This document shows positions 10,545 to 19,567 of a DNA stretch of 64,000 nt, piece by piece (position 1 is the first letter of the stretch; each line of letters opens with the position of its first letter). The notes below the pieces were generated by a model, which saw only the letters and a list, made by a program, of their open reading frames with translations, did no database searches and was not told the origin of the DNA. The position numbers and the translations under genes were made by a program. The DNA comes from Bacteriovoracaceae bacterium (GTDB lineage Bacteria; Bdellovibrionota; Bacteriovoracia; Bacteriovoracales; Bacteriovoracaceae): positions 19,993 through 83,992 of the forward strand of contig JAIEMA010000004.1 in the NCBI GenBank assembly GCA_019752535.1, read 5' to 3'.

Positions 10545-10669
10545 AAATAAAATCCCGGGTAAAACCCATTAATCCACCTACCTTGTCGGTTGATTCAACG
10601 GAATATTAAGGGATTCCAGTTTTTTTAATATATGCCGTAAAGAAATTCATAGCTTATGGAAACTATTAG

Positions 10670-11902
10670 ATGAAGCGCCTGATAATGGTGCTGCTTATTT
10701 TGGCCGTCCCGATATTTGGCGCTTATGTCGCCACGAGGGTACTGCCATATTATGTTTATGATCAGGTCATTCACGGCAAACTTTCTCACACTCTGTATAA
10801 ACTTAATCGTTTTGAAGATCGCTTCTTAAAGCCCGGGGCGATGAGAAAAGCAGGAGAGTCGAGCACGGATTTCTCCGGACTGTGGAAAGAATTTCATTTA
10901 AGAGATGTGGTGGTTCCTCTTCCGACAGGGCATCCCATGTTTCGCACGATTCCTATTATTCAACTGATTCCAGGAAGTGCAGAGCCACAAATCGGTGTCG
11001 ACATTAAAGGGCCTTCAGGCCGCCAAATTGCAAAAATATTTTTACTTAAAAGTGGTGCATGGAGTGATCAATTTGAGTCTCAAGAGTTATTTAAGTTACC
11101 ACTGGTGAAAAAAGTCCTAAAAGCCAAAACATCTGAACAGATTTGGAAAGATCTATTTTCAAGACAAATCGTGGGATGGGACCTTCCCTTTGAGGATATG
11201 GTCTACAATCTCTATATACTTCAATTGCGCTCAGCGCTTCTTCCTCGTGGTTTTGATGATTTTGGGATTCTCGAAAATGACGGGATGGCCTTTATTGAAA
11301 TTCCTTCAAAAGATAAAGACTATCGCACAGAAATTATTTTTAGCTTCGATCGCGGATTACTCCTTTCTTATCTCATCGTGACGGAGAGAAATAATGCCGA
11401 TTCAGAAGATTTGAGATCACGAATGATCAAAGGCATTCAGTTTAGAAGTTCTGATCCCTCGCTAGCATCCATCATTTACAAAGAGTTTAAACAGTTGAGC
11501 TTCATTCGCCAGACGGATCAAGAGGGGATGCTCTATCTCTTAAGTGCTTGGTCGCATAATATGGAAGATGTCGAAATGCTTAAAGAGATGATCTATTTTC
11601 TTGAGAGAGGGCCAAAGAATGGGCCTCAACTAAAGCCACTCTATAAGTATGTCTACTCACGTTATCAGAAAACGTTTACCACTCGAGACATCGGTCTTGA
11701 TGAGGATGAACCTGAGATTCGACTTCAAAGGCAAATTGAGCTTGAGGCGATTACGGAAAGAAAGCAGCTCTTAGAGAAACCAAAAGTCGCGCCGAAAGTT
11801 GAAGAGGTTAGCCCTGCTGAAAAGATGAATGAATTTTTGAGAAAAGCGCGTGAAGACAAACTCAAGAAAACAAAATCAAGAGATAAGCTCATCATCCATT
11901 AA
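10670..11902 (+). CDS. Hypothetical protein with N-terminal TM
   Basis: 410-aa ORF, hydrophobic N-terminus. Confidence 0.65.
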   Translation: MKRLIMVLLILAVPIFGAYVATRVLPYYVYDQVIHGKLSHTLYKLNRFEDRFLKPGAMRKAGESSTDFSGLWKEFHLRDVVVPLPTGHPMFRTIPIIQLIPGSAEPQIGVDIKGPSGRQIAKIFLLKSGAWSDQFESQELFKLPLVKKVLKAKTSEQIWKDLFSRQIVGWDLPFEDMVYNLYILQLRSALLPRGFDDFGILENDGMAFIEIPSKDKDYRTEIIFSFDRGLLLSYLIVTERNNADSEDLRSRMIKGIQFRSSDPSLASIIYKEFKQLSFIRQTDQEGMLYLLSAWSHNMEDVEMLKEMIYFLERGPKNGPQLKPLYKYVYSRYQKTFTTRDIGLDEDEPEIRLQRQIELEAITERKQLLEKPKVAPKVEEVSPAEKMNEFLRKAREDKLKKTKSRDKLIIH

Positions 11903-12714
11903 GCGGAATATTTGGCCAATCCTTCAGATAAAACTCGAGTGAGAAGCTCTTTAATTTGAGGAGCTTTTTCAGGAATAAGAACTTTTTTAACTTCATCCAT
12001 ATAGATTCTACGATTGATTTCAATCTGAATGTTATTCGTTCGAAAGCCATCAACAAAAGTGGTTACGTATCCACCAATGTAGGGATCGTTAATAACGGCT
12101 TCATGTCCGAACTGTGTCAGTGAGTGAGTAAACCATTTGATGTACTCTTCGCTGCATGTTTTTCCGCGCTGATCACTCACACAAAAGTCAGCACGCTCTT
12201 GTCTTTGATTGGGATTTTGCTTCATATGATAAGCCGTCGCACGAGAGGGCATACTGTGCAGATCAACAACAGGGACAGCACCTTTAAGTCTTCTCTCTAA
12301 ATCGCGAATCAAAGAGGAATAAATTTCAAAAAATGGAGCATGATAGCGCTGGATAAAATCACTGCGCTCTTGATCCGTAGGATTCTTTTTAACGAGAGGC
12401 ACACCTTTGGTATTCACTTGCCAGAAGAGGACACTCTGCTCAGGAGAGCGATTGAGGTCGACGCAGACACGGTGAACATGAGCGACGAGCACGCCAATTC
12501 CAGCTTTTTGCAAAGCTTCAATGTCGACCAGTTCATCAACTTTAAAATCCACATCTTCACGCATGACATTAATGTCAGCCGCTAAGTAGTTCAGGAATTC
12601 ATCTGGAACATCTTCTCCCGAGTGCGGAATAGAGACTAATCCCACTGGCTTATCTGTGAGAGGAGGGTGAAAGGTAAATAGGGGCTTTTTAGCCGGGGCA
12701 TCAGATTGAAACAT
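11899..12714 (-). CDS. N-formylglutamate amidohydrolase-like protein
   Basis: GLVSIPHSGEDVPDEF, VHRVCVDLNRSPEQ, VVDLHSMPS. Confidence 0.8.
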   Translation of the reverse strand: MFQSDAPAKKPLFTFHPPLTDKPVGLVSIPHSGEDVPDEFLNYLAADINVMREDVDFKVDELVDIEALQKAGIGVLVAHVHRVCVDLNRSPEQSVLFWQVNTKGVPLVKKNPTDQERSDFIQRYHAPFFEIYSSLIRDLERRLKGAVPVVDLHSMPSRATAYHMKQNPNQRQERADFCVSDQRGKTCSEEYIKWFTHSLTQFGHEAVINDPYIGGYVTTFVDGFRTNNIQIEINRRIYMDEVKKVLIPEKAPQIKELLTRVLSEGLAKYSA

Positions 12715-12814
12715 GCGTAAAATTTACCATATTTGGGGCATTAAAGTCCATCGGCCCCTAGTCGTATAGGTTGGCCTTAGATTAGTCTAGGCCATCTTTG
12801 TCAGAGGATTTTTC

Positions 12815-14112
12815 ATGAAGTTTCCAGGCCGCAGGAAAACAAAGCATTATTTCCCAGTTACAGAGCGCTCACGCGAGTCATTTGATGAAGCCATCTCTCG
12901 CCGTGGGAATGTTTATGTTGTCGGTATTGATCAACTGCTCGTTGATATTGAAATTCCAGTCACCGATGAATTTCTTCTTGAGCATAAGTTTGCGAAGGGT
13001 CAATCCTTTGTGGTTGATGATGAGCTGGCCGAAAAGATTTATTCTTATTTTAAAGAAAAAAATCAAATCGGTGGAGAATACCCTGGTGGGGCCGTAGGTA
13101 ATACTCTTCATAATTTCTCTATTCTCTCTGAATCACCCTCTGTCGCTTTGGGTGCTATTAATAAACATATTCAAGTGGGCGACTACGCATTTAAATATAT
13201 AAGCAACACCAGCTCAAAGGTGAATTTAAGTTATCTTCAACCTAGTGATAGGCCTATGGGCCGCGCTCTTACATTTGTGACTCCTGATTGTGAGAGAACT
13301 TTTGCCATCTCTAAGGGGTACATGAATAGTTTACGTCCAGAAAGTATTCCTGCTGAAGTCATTCAAGGGGCTTCCGCTTTACTCCTTTCGGCCTATGTCT
13401 TCAGAGATGCCTCCGCTCCAATATGTCAGGCGACGATCCATGCTGCAAAGATTGCCAAAGAAGCCAATGTCCCAGTCGTTCTCTCCCTCGGATCTTCAGG
13501 CCTTGTGACCGAGCAAAAAGAATTTCTTCTTCCCTTTATTAAGGACTATGCCGACGTCATCGCTATGAATAGTTCAGAGGCCAAGGCCCTTAACGGCATT
13601 GATGATCCTCTTCTCTCAAGTGAGGCGTTGCTTGAGTGGGTCGATATGGTGCTTCTCACTGTAGGTGCCAAGGGTCTTTATCTTGCAGGCTGGTGCGATA
13701 AAGATAAGCTTCGTCATACGAAAGATCCTCTTCATTCAAAATCCATTCCTGAATACAATATGTGGGAGTATTCTCGTGGAATGCGTCGCTCCCGCTGTGA
13801 AAATCCTGTAAAAATTTTCACTCATATTAATCCATTCATGGGTGGGCCTCAGGTCATAAAAAATACCAATGGCGCAGGAGATGCAGCTTTGGCGGCCGTT
13901 CTTCATGATCTTTCGGCCAACCTCTATCATCGCCAAATGGTGCCCAATTCTCCAAAGCATGAGCCAGTTATTTATCCTACTCATCGCTTGGGCAAATTTC
14001 TAAATATGCTAATCGCGTGAGCTTTGAAGTCCTCTCGCAGAACTCTCCACGTCTCTCGCGAGGCCTTCCTGAGAGGGAAGATAGTTTGGAAGAAGCTTAT
14101 TGGGCGAAGTAG
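12815..14112 (+). CDS. gsk: Inosine-guanosine kinase (PfkB family) with an apparent -1 frameshift near 13967-13972
   Basis: MKFPGRRKTKHYFPV, VVGIDQLLVDIE, GGAVGNTLHNFS, NTNGAGDAALAA; conserved C-terminus YSSLGQISKYANRVSFEVLSQNSPRLSRGLPEREDSLEEAYWAK is in the -1 frame, ending at TAG 14110-14112. Confidence 0.9.
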
Positions 14113-14113
14113 C

Positions 14114-15064
14114 GTGAGCTTAAAAAATAAAGAAGCTCTTTTTAATGAAATAAAAGGATCACTCTTTGAATATCTTTGCGCGTATGAAGTCGCTAAGATT
14201 TCAAAGATTGAAGCAAGCTTCCTTAAAAATCTTCCCCAAACTTATCAAAGAGTCTTAGAGCAACAAGATCATATGACTCGTGAACTCTACCCTGAGTTAG
14301 TGAGTTTTCTTCCGCTATGGTCGAAGCAAGTGGCCCTAAAAATTACTCAAGTCTATAAGGCTCAAATAAAAAATGTCACTCTCACGGCTCAGCTGCAGTC
14401 TGTTCATCATGAAGCGGATTTTCTTATTAATGAGAAGCCTGTGAGTTTAAAACTCAATAAACTGCATGGATCGGTGAATACAAAATCTGGTGGAATCAAA
14501 AGTTTTTTGACTCAATATTTCGAAGCTCCTCAAGTTTCAGATTGGCAGCAATCCTATAATCAACTGGTAGATGCGGAGTTCGCGATCATGCGTTCAACAC
14601 TTCATGAGATGGCGGGCCTAGAGGAAGATGATTCTTGGCAGAATTGGCGCATGAAGGGTTTAAGTGAGCTGCCTGGAGAGTTGCCGCTGGAGATGAGAGA
14701 GGTCATGCACTCGTTTTATGCACGCCTGGCCAGTGAGCTGGATCTAGTTCTAAAAAAGATCTCTTCTTCCTACCCACAAGTCTTCTCTTTGGGTCTGGCG
14801 CGCCTCTGTGGCTTTGGAGAGCGTGAATTATTGCAAGTGATCTGTTTTCACGAAATCAATGGAAAAAATCCTGAGAAAGTAGAGGTGAGAGCGCATGATA
14901 TGCAAATGGTTGAAGAGAAAATTGCAAAAATGAGTTGGCGTGATTTTCAAAACACGGCCTCTTGTGAGATCAATCTAGGCGATTGGCCGATGCAGATAAG
15001 AATCAAACCTATGAATAAGTTTACGACCACGGCGATAAAAATTAATTGTAGTCTTCGCTATTAG
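14114..15064 (+). CDS. Uncharacterised protein, candidate PD-(D/E)XK-like fold
   Basis: GTG start directly after the restored gsk stop; SLFEYLCAYEVA ... EADFLINEKPVSLKLNKLHGSVNTKSGGIKSFLTQYF. Confidence 0.4.
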   Translation: MSLKNKEALFNEIKGSLFEYLCAYEVAKISKIEASFLKNLPQTYQRVLEQQDHMTRELYPELVSFLPLWSKQVALKITQVYKAQIKNVTLTAQLQSVHHEADFLINEKPVSLKLNKLHGSVNTKSGGIKSFLTQYFEAPQVSDWQQSYNQLVDAEFAIMRSTLHEMAGLEEDDSWQNWRMKGLSELPGELPLEMREVMHSFYARLASELDLVLKKISSSYPQVFSLGLARLCGFGERELLQVICFHEINGKNPEKVEVRAHDMQMVEEKIAKMSWRDFQNTASCEINLGDWPMQIRIKPMNKFTTTAIKINCSLRY

Positions 15065-15627
15065 GCGCTCTTGCGCTTGAGACCCTTCGATGAGTTCTCG
15101 AATTGGTCATGATCAAATTTTTCCCATAAAGAGCTATTCGATACTCTAACGGTGATGTGACGAGTTTGTGATTTTTCTTCAAGTATCTTTTGAAGATGGG
15201 CCACACACAGCGGTTCAAGTTCAATCCCACACAGATCAACCAAGGTCACTTCTGCTGGTCTTAAGAGTGCAAAACAAATTGAAGCCATCGTTTTTTCTTG
15301 AACACTTAGTTCATGGGTAAAACGTCTGGGATTCTTAAACCAAGAGGCCAAGATTTTTAATCCCTCAGCTTCCAGTCGCTCATTGAGATGAGCTTCTTTT
15401 TCGTGATAACTTCCGTATTGGGTCATCTCTTCAGCCGCGAGTAGCAAGTTCTCGGTGATGGAGAGATCCGTGTGAAGAGAAGTGTGTTGGTTGGCATGAC
15501 TAAAGCGCACACGCGGGGCGTTTAGGCGCATCCAGCACATGAAGTCCTTTAGAGCATTGCTCTCCTTTGGTGTGTTGGCCACCCAAAGACTGACTCCATA
15601 CTTTTTTGTCGGTTGTTCACTCATCAT
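15061..15627 (-). CDS. Degenerate ABC-ATPase-like protein lacking Walker A
   Basis: ITENLLLAAEE; HELSVQEKTMASICFALLRPAEVTLVDLCGIELEP resembles the signature/Walker B region of ABC proteins. Confidence 0.5.
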   Translation of the reverse strand: MMSEQPTKKYGVSLWVANTPKESNALKDFMCWMRLNAPRVRFSHANQHTSLHTDLSITENLLLAAEEMTQYGSYHEKEAHLNERLEAEGLKILASWFKNPRRFTHELSVQEKTMASICFALLRPAEVTLVDLCGIELEPLCVAHLQKILEEKSQTRHITVRVSNSSLWEKFDHDQFENSSKGLKRKSA

Positions 15628-15737
15628 TATTCCTTTCGGGAGAAATAAAAGGAGCTTTAGAAGGGGCTAGTAAGGAGCAAAGCTTACCGGCATAATAGAG
15701 CTGAGTGTCCCTTAAATTTGATCTTTAGGAGAGTTGT

Positions 15738-16946
15738 GTGGTCGGAAAAGAGAAGCAGTTGCCTGTCTTAGTTGGTCTCTCGGGAGGACTCGATTCTATG
15801 GTGGCGGCCTATCTTTTGCGCATTCAAAAGCGTGAGACCTATGGAGTGATTATCGCCAGTACTCCAGAGCAATTTTTAGAAACAGGCGACAGTGCATTCT
15901 ATTGTCATCAAACGGAAGCGCGAATCACGGCCGTTAAAAAATTTTGCGATCACCTCCAAATTCCACTCACGATTGTAAGACCCAGAGAAGAGTTTGCAGA
16001 AGAAGTCCTAGAAGGATGGATAGCTGCAAAAGCAGAAGCTCGCCGCCCGAGAACCTGTAAGGATTGTCATGCTTTTAGAATGCATATCTTAGCTCAACAA
16101 ATGAAAGAGCTTGAGTGCGGCTCGATTGCGACTGGGCACTATGCAAAACTCATGCGCTCAGCTCCAGGGGCTCCTGTGAGTGTGCACTCCTCCAACGATT
16201 TAACTTTTGATCAGGCCGGATTATTGGCCGGTATCTCTCAAGATATTTTATCAAAAATGGAACTTCCACTCTCTGAGCTTCAAAGAAAAGAAGTTTTAAA
16301 AATTGCCGAAAATTTCTCACTTCACCCTCCTGTGAGAACGTTGAGTTTTGGGGGGTGTCTTCCACCCATTAAGCAAGTGAACGATCTATTAGAGCACCAT
16401 CTCCCTGAGTCGTTTAGAAAAGAAGGCGAGGTCTTGAAAGCTGATGGGGAGAATCTTCTAGGTCGTCATTTAGGATTCCATACCATGCAGTTTGGAGTGC
16501 CATGGAAAGAAATTAAAAATCAAAATGAAGTTGAAATGTTGATAGTCGAAGCAAGATGGAAAGCCAAAGAACTCTTAGTGGCCCCAGTAGAGTATTTTAA
16601 GGATAAAGGGGCTTTTTTAAGGCATTGCCGTTGGGGAGAGGGAGTTGATTTTTCTGCTCCCATGAAAGGCTTTATTCATCACGGTGGCGGCCTGCAAGAC
16701 TCTGAAGTGATGGTGACTCCACGAACGTTAGGAGGCGCGTGGGTGACGCTTCTAGAGGGTGAGGAGAGCTTTCCTGTGGGGGAAGACCTTACCGTTTTTA
16801 GGCGCCGTGGGAAAAACGCTAAGGTGCTGCTTTCTGGTCGAATTTTTAGACTCGCCCGTCACTGGCCAAGTAATAAAATTTCCATTGAAGCGAAGGGCGA
16901 AAACGGGAAACAAACAGTTGAGATAGATAAAGATTTCAGCTTCTAG
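15738..16946 (+). CDS. MnmA-like PP-loop paralogue
   Basis: VLVGLSGGLDSMVAAYLL PP-loop; RTCKDCHAFRMHIL; GSIATGHYAKL. Confidence 0.75.
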   Translation: MVGKEKQLPVLVGLSGGLDSMVAAYLLRIQKRETYGVIIASTPEQFLETGDSAFYCHQTEARITAVKKFCDHLQIPLTIVRPREEFAEEVLEGWIAAKAEARRPRTCKDCHAFRMHILAQQMKELECGSIATGHYAKLMRSAPGAPVSVHSSNDLTFDQAGLLAGISQDILSKMELPLSELQRKEVLKIAENFSLHPPVRTLSFGGCLPPIKQVNDLLEHHLPESFRKEGEVLKADGENLLGRHLGFHTMQFGVPWKEIKNQNEVEMLIVEARWKAKELLVAPVEYFKDKGAFLRHCRWGEGVDFSAPMKGFIHHGGGLQDSEVMVTPRTLGGAWVTLLEGEESFPVGEDLTVFRRRGKNAKVLLSGRIFRLARHWPSNKISIEAKGENGKQTVEIDKDFSF

Positions 16947-16994
16947 CCTCCCTCTACTTGACCACTCTCAAACCAGAGGGGATAGTGACCCCTT

Positions 16995-18170
16995 ATGGAT
17001 CCTAAATCCCTATTAAGTGAGCTTGGCTTTGATGTGACTGATGTTGCATTCAATGAGCGTGCCCAAAAGACGGTTGTTGTCGGTATGTCTGGTGGCGTGG
17101 ATTCTTCGGTGAGCGCCTTACTCATCAAACTTTTGGGCTATAAGACCATCGGCGTCTTTATGAAAAATTGGGAAGAAGAATCAGGGGAGTGCACGGCCGA
17201 GGTTGATTGGAGAGATGCTAAACGAGTGGCCGGTGAACTGGATATTCCTATTTATAGTGTGAATTTTAGTCAGCAGTATCGTGATCAAGTGTTCGCGACT
17301 TTTTTAAAAGAGTATAAAGAAGGACATACACCTAATCCTGATATTCTTTGTAATCGCGAAATTAAATTCAAAGTTTTCTCTGATTACTCAAAAATGCTGG
17401 GCGCAGATTTTGTGGCCACAGGCCATTACTGCCGCACAAAAAATGGTGAGCTTTTAAAAGGTGTGGATGCCAGCAAAGATCAAAGCTACTTCTTGCATGC
17501 GATTGAAGGATCAGTTTTAAAGAGTGTGCTCTTTCCCGTGGGTGAGATCCCAAAAAAGAAAGTCAGAGAGCTTGCGGCTATGTTTAAGCTCGCGACCAGT
17601 GAGAAGAAAGACTCCACTGGAGTGTGCTTTATTGGAGAGCGTGATTTTAAAGAATTTCTTTCTCAGTATATTGAGACGACTAAGGGCGAGTTTGTGGATC
17701 TTAAAGGAGCTCGCTTGGGTCCACATGATGGTGTGTGTTTTTATACTTTAGGCCAGCGTAAAGGCCTTGGTGTGGGAGGCCCTGGGGAGCCGTGGTTTGT
17801 GGCCAAAAAGCATATCGCTAAAAATGAAGTCGTTCTGGTTCAAGGTGAAGATCATCCGGCCCTCTTTAGCGATGGCCTTGAAGCGATTGAGGCCACTTGG
17901 ATAAAGGATGAGCCCACTTTCCCTCTTCGTTGCACGGCCAAGGTTCGCTATCGCCAGCAAGATCGCCCCTGCTTGGTTGAAAAAGTGGGAGAGAAGCTGG
18001 TGGTGAGATTTGATGAACCTCAAAGGGCCATCACTCCGAGACAATCAGTGGTCTTTTATCAAGATGAAGTCTGTTTAGGGGGAGCGGTTATACTCGAGGC
18101 GATGCCTAGTTATTTTGACTTAGGTAAATCTCTGCCGGCCCCTGCTGAGGGTTTGGCTTCGAATCCCTGA
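16995..18170 (+). CDS. mnmA: tRNA-specific 2-thiouridylase
   Basis: VVVGMSGGVDSSVSALLIK, NPDILCNREIKF, DSTGVCFIGERDFKEFL. Confidence 0.97.
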   Translation: MDPKSLLSELGFDVTDVAFNERAQKTVVVGMSGGVDSSVSALLIKLLGYKTIGVFMKNWEEESGECTAEVDWRDAKRVAGELDIPIYSVNFSQQYRDQVFATFLKEYKEGHTPNPDILCNREIKFKVFSDYSKMLGADFVATGHYCRTKNGELLKGVDASKDQSYFLHAIEGSVLKSVLFPVGEIPKKKVRELAAMFKLATSEKKDSTGVCFIGERDFKEFLSQYIETTKGEFVDLKGARLGPHDGVCFYTLGQRKGLGVGGPGEPWFVAKKHIAKNEVVLVQGEDHPALFSDGLEAIEATWIKDEPTFPLRCTAKVRYRQQDRPCLVEKVGEKLVVRFDEPQRAITPRQSVVFYQDEVCLGGAVILEAMPSYFDLGKSLPAPAEGLASNP

Positions 18171-18313
18171 CATTCACCCATTCCGGCACTCGCCACCACG
18201 CGCGAAGGGATCTCTCGAGATTTGATTTGAAATTTACGGCAACCATAGGGCCTTTGAGGGTCAAAGGTAATGAAGTAATGGCGGCAGTTGCGGCAAACGG
18301 GCTCGTTCATCAT
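18110..18313 (-). CDS. Small Cys-rich (zinc-ribbon-like) protein
   Basis: CRNCRHYFITFDPQRPYGCRKFQIKSREIPSRVV...GECQGFEAK; overlaps mnmA 3' end by 61 nt. Confidence 0.6.
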   Translation of the reverse strand: MMNEPVCRNCRHYFITFDPQRPYGCRKFQIKSREIPSRVVASAGMGECQGFEAKPSAGAGRDLPKSK

Positions 18314-18455
18314 TCAATTTTATTGAGTCTTTGGGGCCTCGTCGAGGCGGAAAAATCCCCCTATTGTCGAGTATTTGGCCAAGGTGATGAAGGGTTGAAC
18401 ATATAAAAACTCCATACTAGGCCTTAGAGTTCCCCAAGACGGCGAAAATCCATGT

Positions 18456-18545
18456 TAGCGTTCCTCTCAGAAGCCCAGAAATAAATTTCTGAAAAGAGGT
18501 TAATCTGGCACGTGAGATGCAAAACGTATCTCCGTAGGAACGCTA
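18456..18545 (+). ncRNA. Candidate structured 5'-UTR element/ncRNA (three-way junction)
   Basis: P1 TAGCGTTCCT(18456-18465)/AGGAACGCTA(18536-18545); P2 CAGAAA/TTTCTG; P3 ACG-t-GAGATGC/GTATCTCCGT abutting P1. Strand assumed from the downstream gene. Confidence 0.45.
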
Positions 18546-18582
18546 GTCTGGCCATAAAGGTCGGAGCAAAAAGGCTGAGCTC

Positions 18583-18882
18583 ATGTCGCAGATGTTGGAA
18601 ACAGGAATTTCGGAAAAGCTCTCACTATTGAAACCCTCAATGGTGGAGTTTGAAGTCGAAGAGAGCGAAGACCCTCTTGAAAATCTACTTAATGAATTCT
18701 CTGAATTTGATTCACTTGAAGAATTAGAATTGGTCGGGGTCGTGACACCTCCAACAGTTAAGGCCCATCAGCGTGAAGATCAAATGATGCATACGCTCGA
18801 AGGTCAATTGAATGGTTTGCGCGAAGGGTTAGAGCGTCTCCGTTTCTATCTTTCCGATGTTGATGATTCAATTCGCCGCTAA
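18583..18882 (+). CDS. Small acidic protein of unknown function
   Basis: 99-aa ORF, AAGG RBS, C-terminal coiled coil. Confidence 0.55.
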   Translation: MSQMLETGISEKLSLLKPSMVEFEVEESEDPLENLLNEFSEFDSLEELELVGVVTPPTVKAHQREDQMMHTLEGQLNGLREGLERLRFYLSDVDDSIRR

Positions 18883-18942
18883 ACTTTCTAGACAAGAGCG
18901 GCCAAATCCCTTAAATTTTGACCTCTAATTCACATCTGTCTT

Positions 18943-19027
18943 GCCCAGGTGGCGAAATTGGTAGACGCACTACCTTGAGGTGGTAGCTCCGCGAGGAATG
19001 GGGGTTCGAGTCCCTTCCTGGGCACCA
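18943..19027 (+). tRNA. tRNA-Leu (anticodon GAG), CCA encoded
   Basis: gcccagg...cttgagg...ttcgagtcc...cctgggcacca, long variable arm. Confidence 0.95.
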
Positions 19028-19033
19028 AATATA

Positions 19034-19065
19034 AAAAAAGCCGGCTTTATGCCGGCTTTTTTATT
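19034..19065. terminator. Intrinsic terminator after tRNA-Leu
   Basis: AAGCCGGCtttatGCCGGCTTTTTTAT. Confidence 0.9.
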
Positions 19066-19353
19066 TTAGTTGGATTCCTGCTTATCGTGCTTTTGCTTAT
19101 AGATATTTTTTGAAGCTCGCTGTCTTTGATGATGGAGTTTGGCTTTCTCCTTCTTGTCTAGCTCACCATCGGCTTTATACTCTTCTCTGTTCTCTTGGAT
19201 TCGTTGCTGTTGATTAGAGAGCCTAGCAGCTTCTTTCTCATTTAATGAGCCACTATTCACGCCACCTTCTATTCTCTTCCTTTGATTTTTGCCACGGCCG
19301 GCTTCGGCAACGAATGAAAGTATAAGTGTTACGACAAGAATTGTTTTTTTCAT
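19066..19353 (-). CDS. Small exported basic Q/K/E-rich protein
   Basis: MKKTILVVTLILSFVAEA signal peptide. Confidence 0.6.
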   Translation of the reverse strand: MKKTILVVTLILSFVAEAGRGKNQRKRIEGGVNSGSLNEKEAARLSNQQQRIQENREEYKADGELDKKEKAKLHHQRQRASKNIYKQKHDKQESN

Positions 19354-19567
19354 TGAGCTCTCCTGTTGAGTAAGAGCTTGTCGGAATTTCTTGGGGGTAT
19401 GATAAGAATTCAATAATTAAAATTTCCTCCAGTATGTGACAAAAAGTGTAACTTACTGGTTTTTTTCAAAAAGTAGTTTAGTTATCTAATTGAAATTACA
19501 TAATTAGGATGGATGGTCATTTCCTTTCCCCTAGACTCTCATGGCCCCCTAGTGTCACTCTTTAAGG

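Noticed and set aside
13985-14020. Programmed -1 frameshifting at AAATTTCTAAAT near the end of gsk
   Set aside because: Homology shows the frame change already occurs upstream at 13967-13972, and no in-frame X-XXY-YYZ heptamer is present. A plain indel is more likely.
14024-14113. N-terminal extension of the 14024 ORF (MKSSRRTLHVSREAFLRGKIVWKKL)
   Set aside because: This stretch overlaps the displaced gsk C-terminus in another frame; the GTG at 14114 is a better start.
18325-18360. Hairpin GCCTCGTCGAGGC as terminator of mnmA
   Set aside because: The stem is short and no T-run follows; not convincing.
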